Origin: JAPOUP01 sp965203605
GTDB lineage: Bacteria > Pseudomonadota > Alphaproteobacteria > Rhodobacterales > Rhodobacteraceae
DNA: 64,000 nt
NCBI GenBank assembly: GCA_965203605.1
Contig: OZ241902.1
Span: 4,216,001-4,280,000 of the forward strand
Direction: 5' to 3'
The translations under genes were made by a program, and so were the position numbers. Position 1 is the first letter of the stretch. Every line of letters begins with the position of its first letter. The notes beneath the pieces were generated by a model, which did no database searches, was not told the origin of the DNA, and was given only the letters and a program-made list of their open reading frames with translations. Below are positions 63,886 through 64,000 of the stretch, piece by piece.

Positions 63886-64000
63886 ATGACCAGCAATGGG
63901 CCGATGGTGCGGATAGGGGATGAGGCTGAAGACATGCAGTGTGTGGCAGAACTTCGGATTCACAGCCTTGACGGGTCTCGGGCATTGCCGAGTCAAGGAA
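63886..64000 (+). CDS. Unidentified gene, N-terminal part
   Basis: ATG 63886 has a strong ribosome site GGAGGAG 2 bases upstream and the frame stays open to the window edge (MTSNGPMVRIGDEAEDMQCV, then AELRIHSLDGSRALPSQG). ATG 63871 is in frame but overlaps the ribosome site. Too little remains to name it. Confidence 0.4.
   Translation, partial: MTSNGPMVRIGDEAEDMQCVAELRIHSLDGSRALPSQG

Noticed and set aside
1..64000. CRISPR arrays or tRNA/rRNA genes
   Set aside because: No regularly spaced repeats and no tRNA-like T-loop sequence outside protein genes were found by eye; the only matching T-loop string lies inside the Rpn gene.

Overview
The window looks like a chromosomal segment of a high-GC alphaproteobacterium. 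Evidence: the run tsaE-amgK-murU-addB-addA-trxA, AddAB instead of RecBCD, IalB-type periplasmic proteins, an Mcl1-type malyl-CoA lyase (ethylmalonyl-CoA or serine-cycle carbon metabolism), a Kdo transferase, and a serC leader hairpin pair. Genus cannot be fixed from the sequence. Long non-coding stretches, decayed gene pieces and several insertion elements suggest a genome with active mobile DNA.

Layout. 1-2.6 kb: end of a CtpA protease, rppH, and a 2-oxoglutarate/Fe(II) oxygenase. 3.16-5.73 kb: a decayed IS630-type element bounded by TA, with an intact IS5/IS1182-type element nested in it (its own inverted repeats and target duplication). 5.85-7.25 kb: a metzincin-type lipoprotein with a TbpB-like tail. 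7.5-13.8 kb: an aromatic catabolic cluster (MarR regulator, hmgA, fahA, an MBL-fold protein, a flavin hydroxylase and a DUF2783 partner resembling MhaAB) that would convert 3-hydroxyphenylacetate through homogentisate; a perfect 16-bp palindrome lies between the -35 and -10 of the hmgA promoter.

14.6-21.5 kb: a DNA phosphorothioation (Dnd) island: dndC, a 68-aa modification-associated protein, dndD, a DndE domain fused to a HerA/FtsK-type ATPase, a GIY-YIG nuclease-like protein and dndB, almost all overlapping. No dndA and no recognisable dndFGH are present, so this is a compact variant in which the ATPase fusion and GIY-YIG protein are candidates for the restriction activity. This is the most interesting system in the window.

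22.2-26.8 kb: serC-serA-phosphatase divergent from serB, the full phosphorylated serine pathway. 27-37 kb: tandem IalB-like proteins, then the overlapping tsaE-amgK-murU-addB-addA operon and trxA. 37.4-40.4 kb: D-amino-acid aminotransferase, DgcA and DgcN, which could route D-Ala/D-Glu into N-acetyl-L-glutamate; together with AmgK/MurU this suggests reuse of peptidoglycan parts. 40.7-47.7 kb: an Rpn-type nuclease, mcl1, yggS, waaA, a group-4 glycosyltransferase and a GlsB/YeaQ-type membrane protein.

47.8-51.2 kb: a second possible defence module, RecQ helicase with a phosphoribosyltransferase-like C-terminus coupled to a DprA/SLOG protein; a decayed copy of the recQ 5' end lies upstream. 52.1-59.4 kb: fmt/def, a MalY/PatB-type lyase, a class III aminotransferase and a dimethylglycine/sarcosine dehydrogenase-like protein with a GcvT domain. 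59.5-63.6 kb: mobile DNA: a 278-bp miniature element with 21-22 bp inverted repeats, an AAA ATPase with a truncated HNH gene, and a related larger element carrying an HNH/DUF262-type fragment, a duplicated small ORF and a frameshifted ISNCY-type transposase. The last 115 bases start an unidentified gene.
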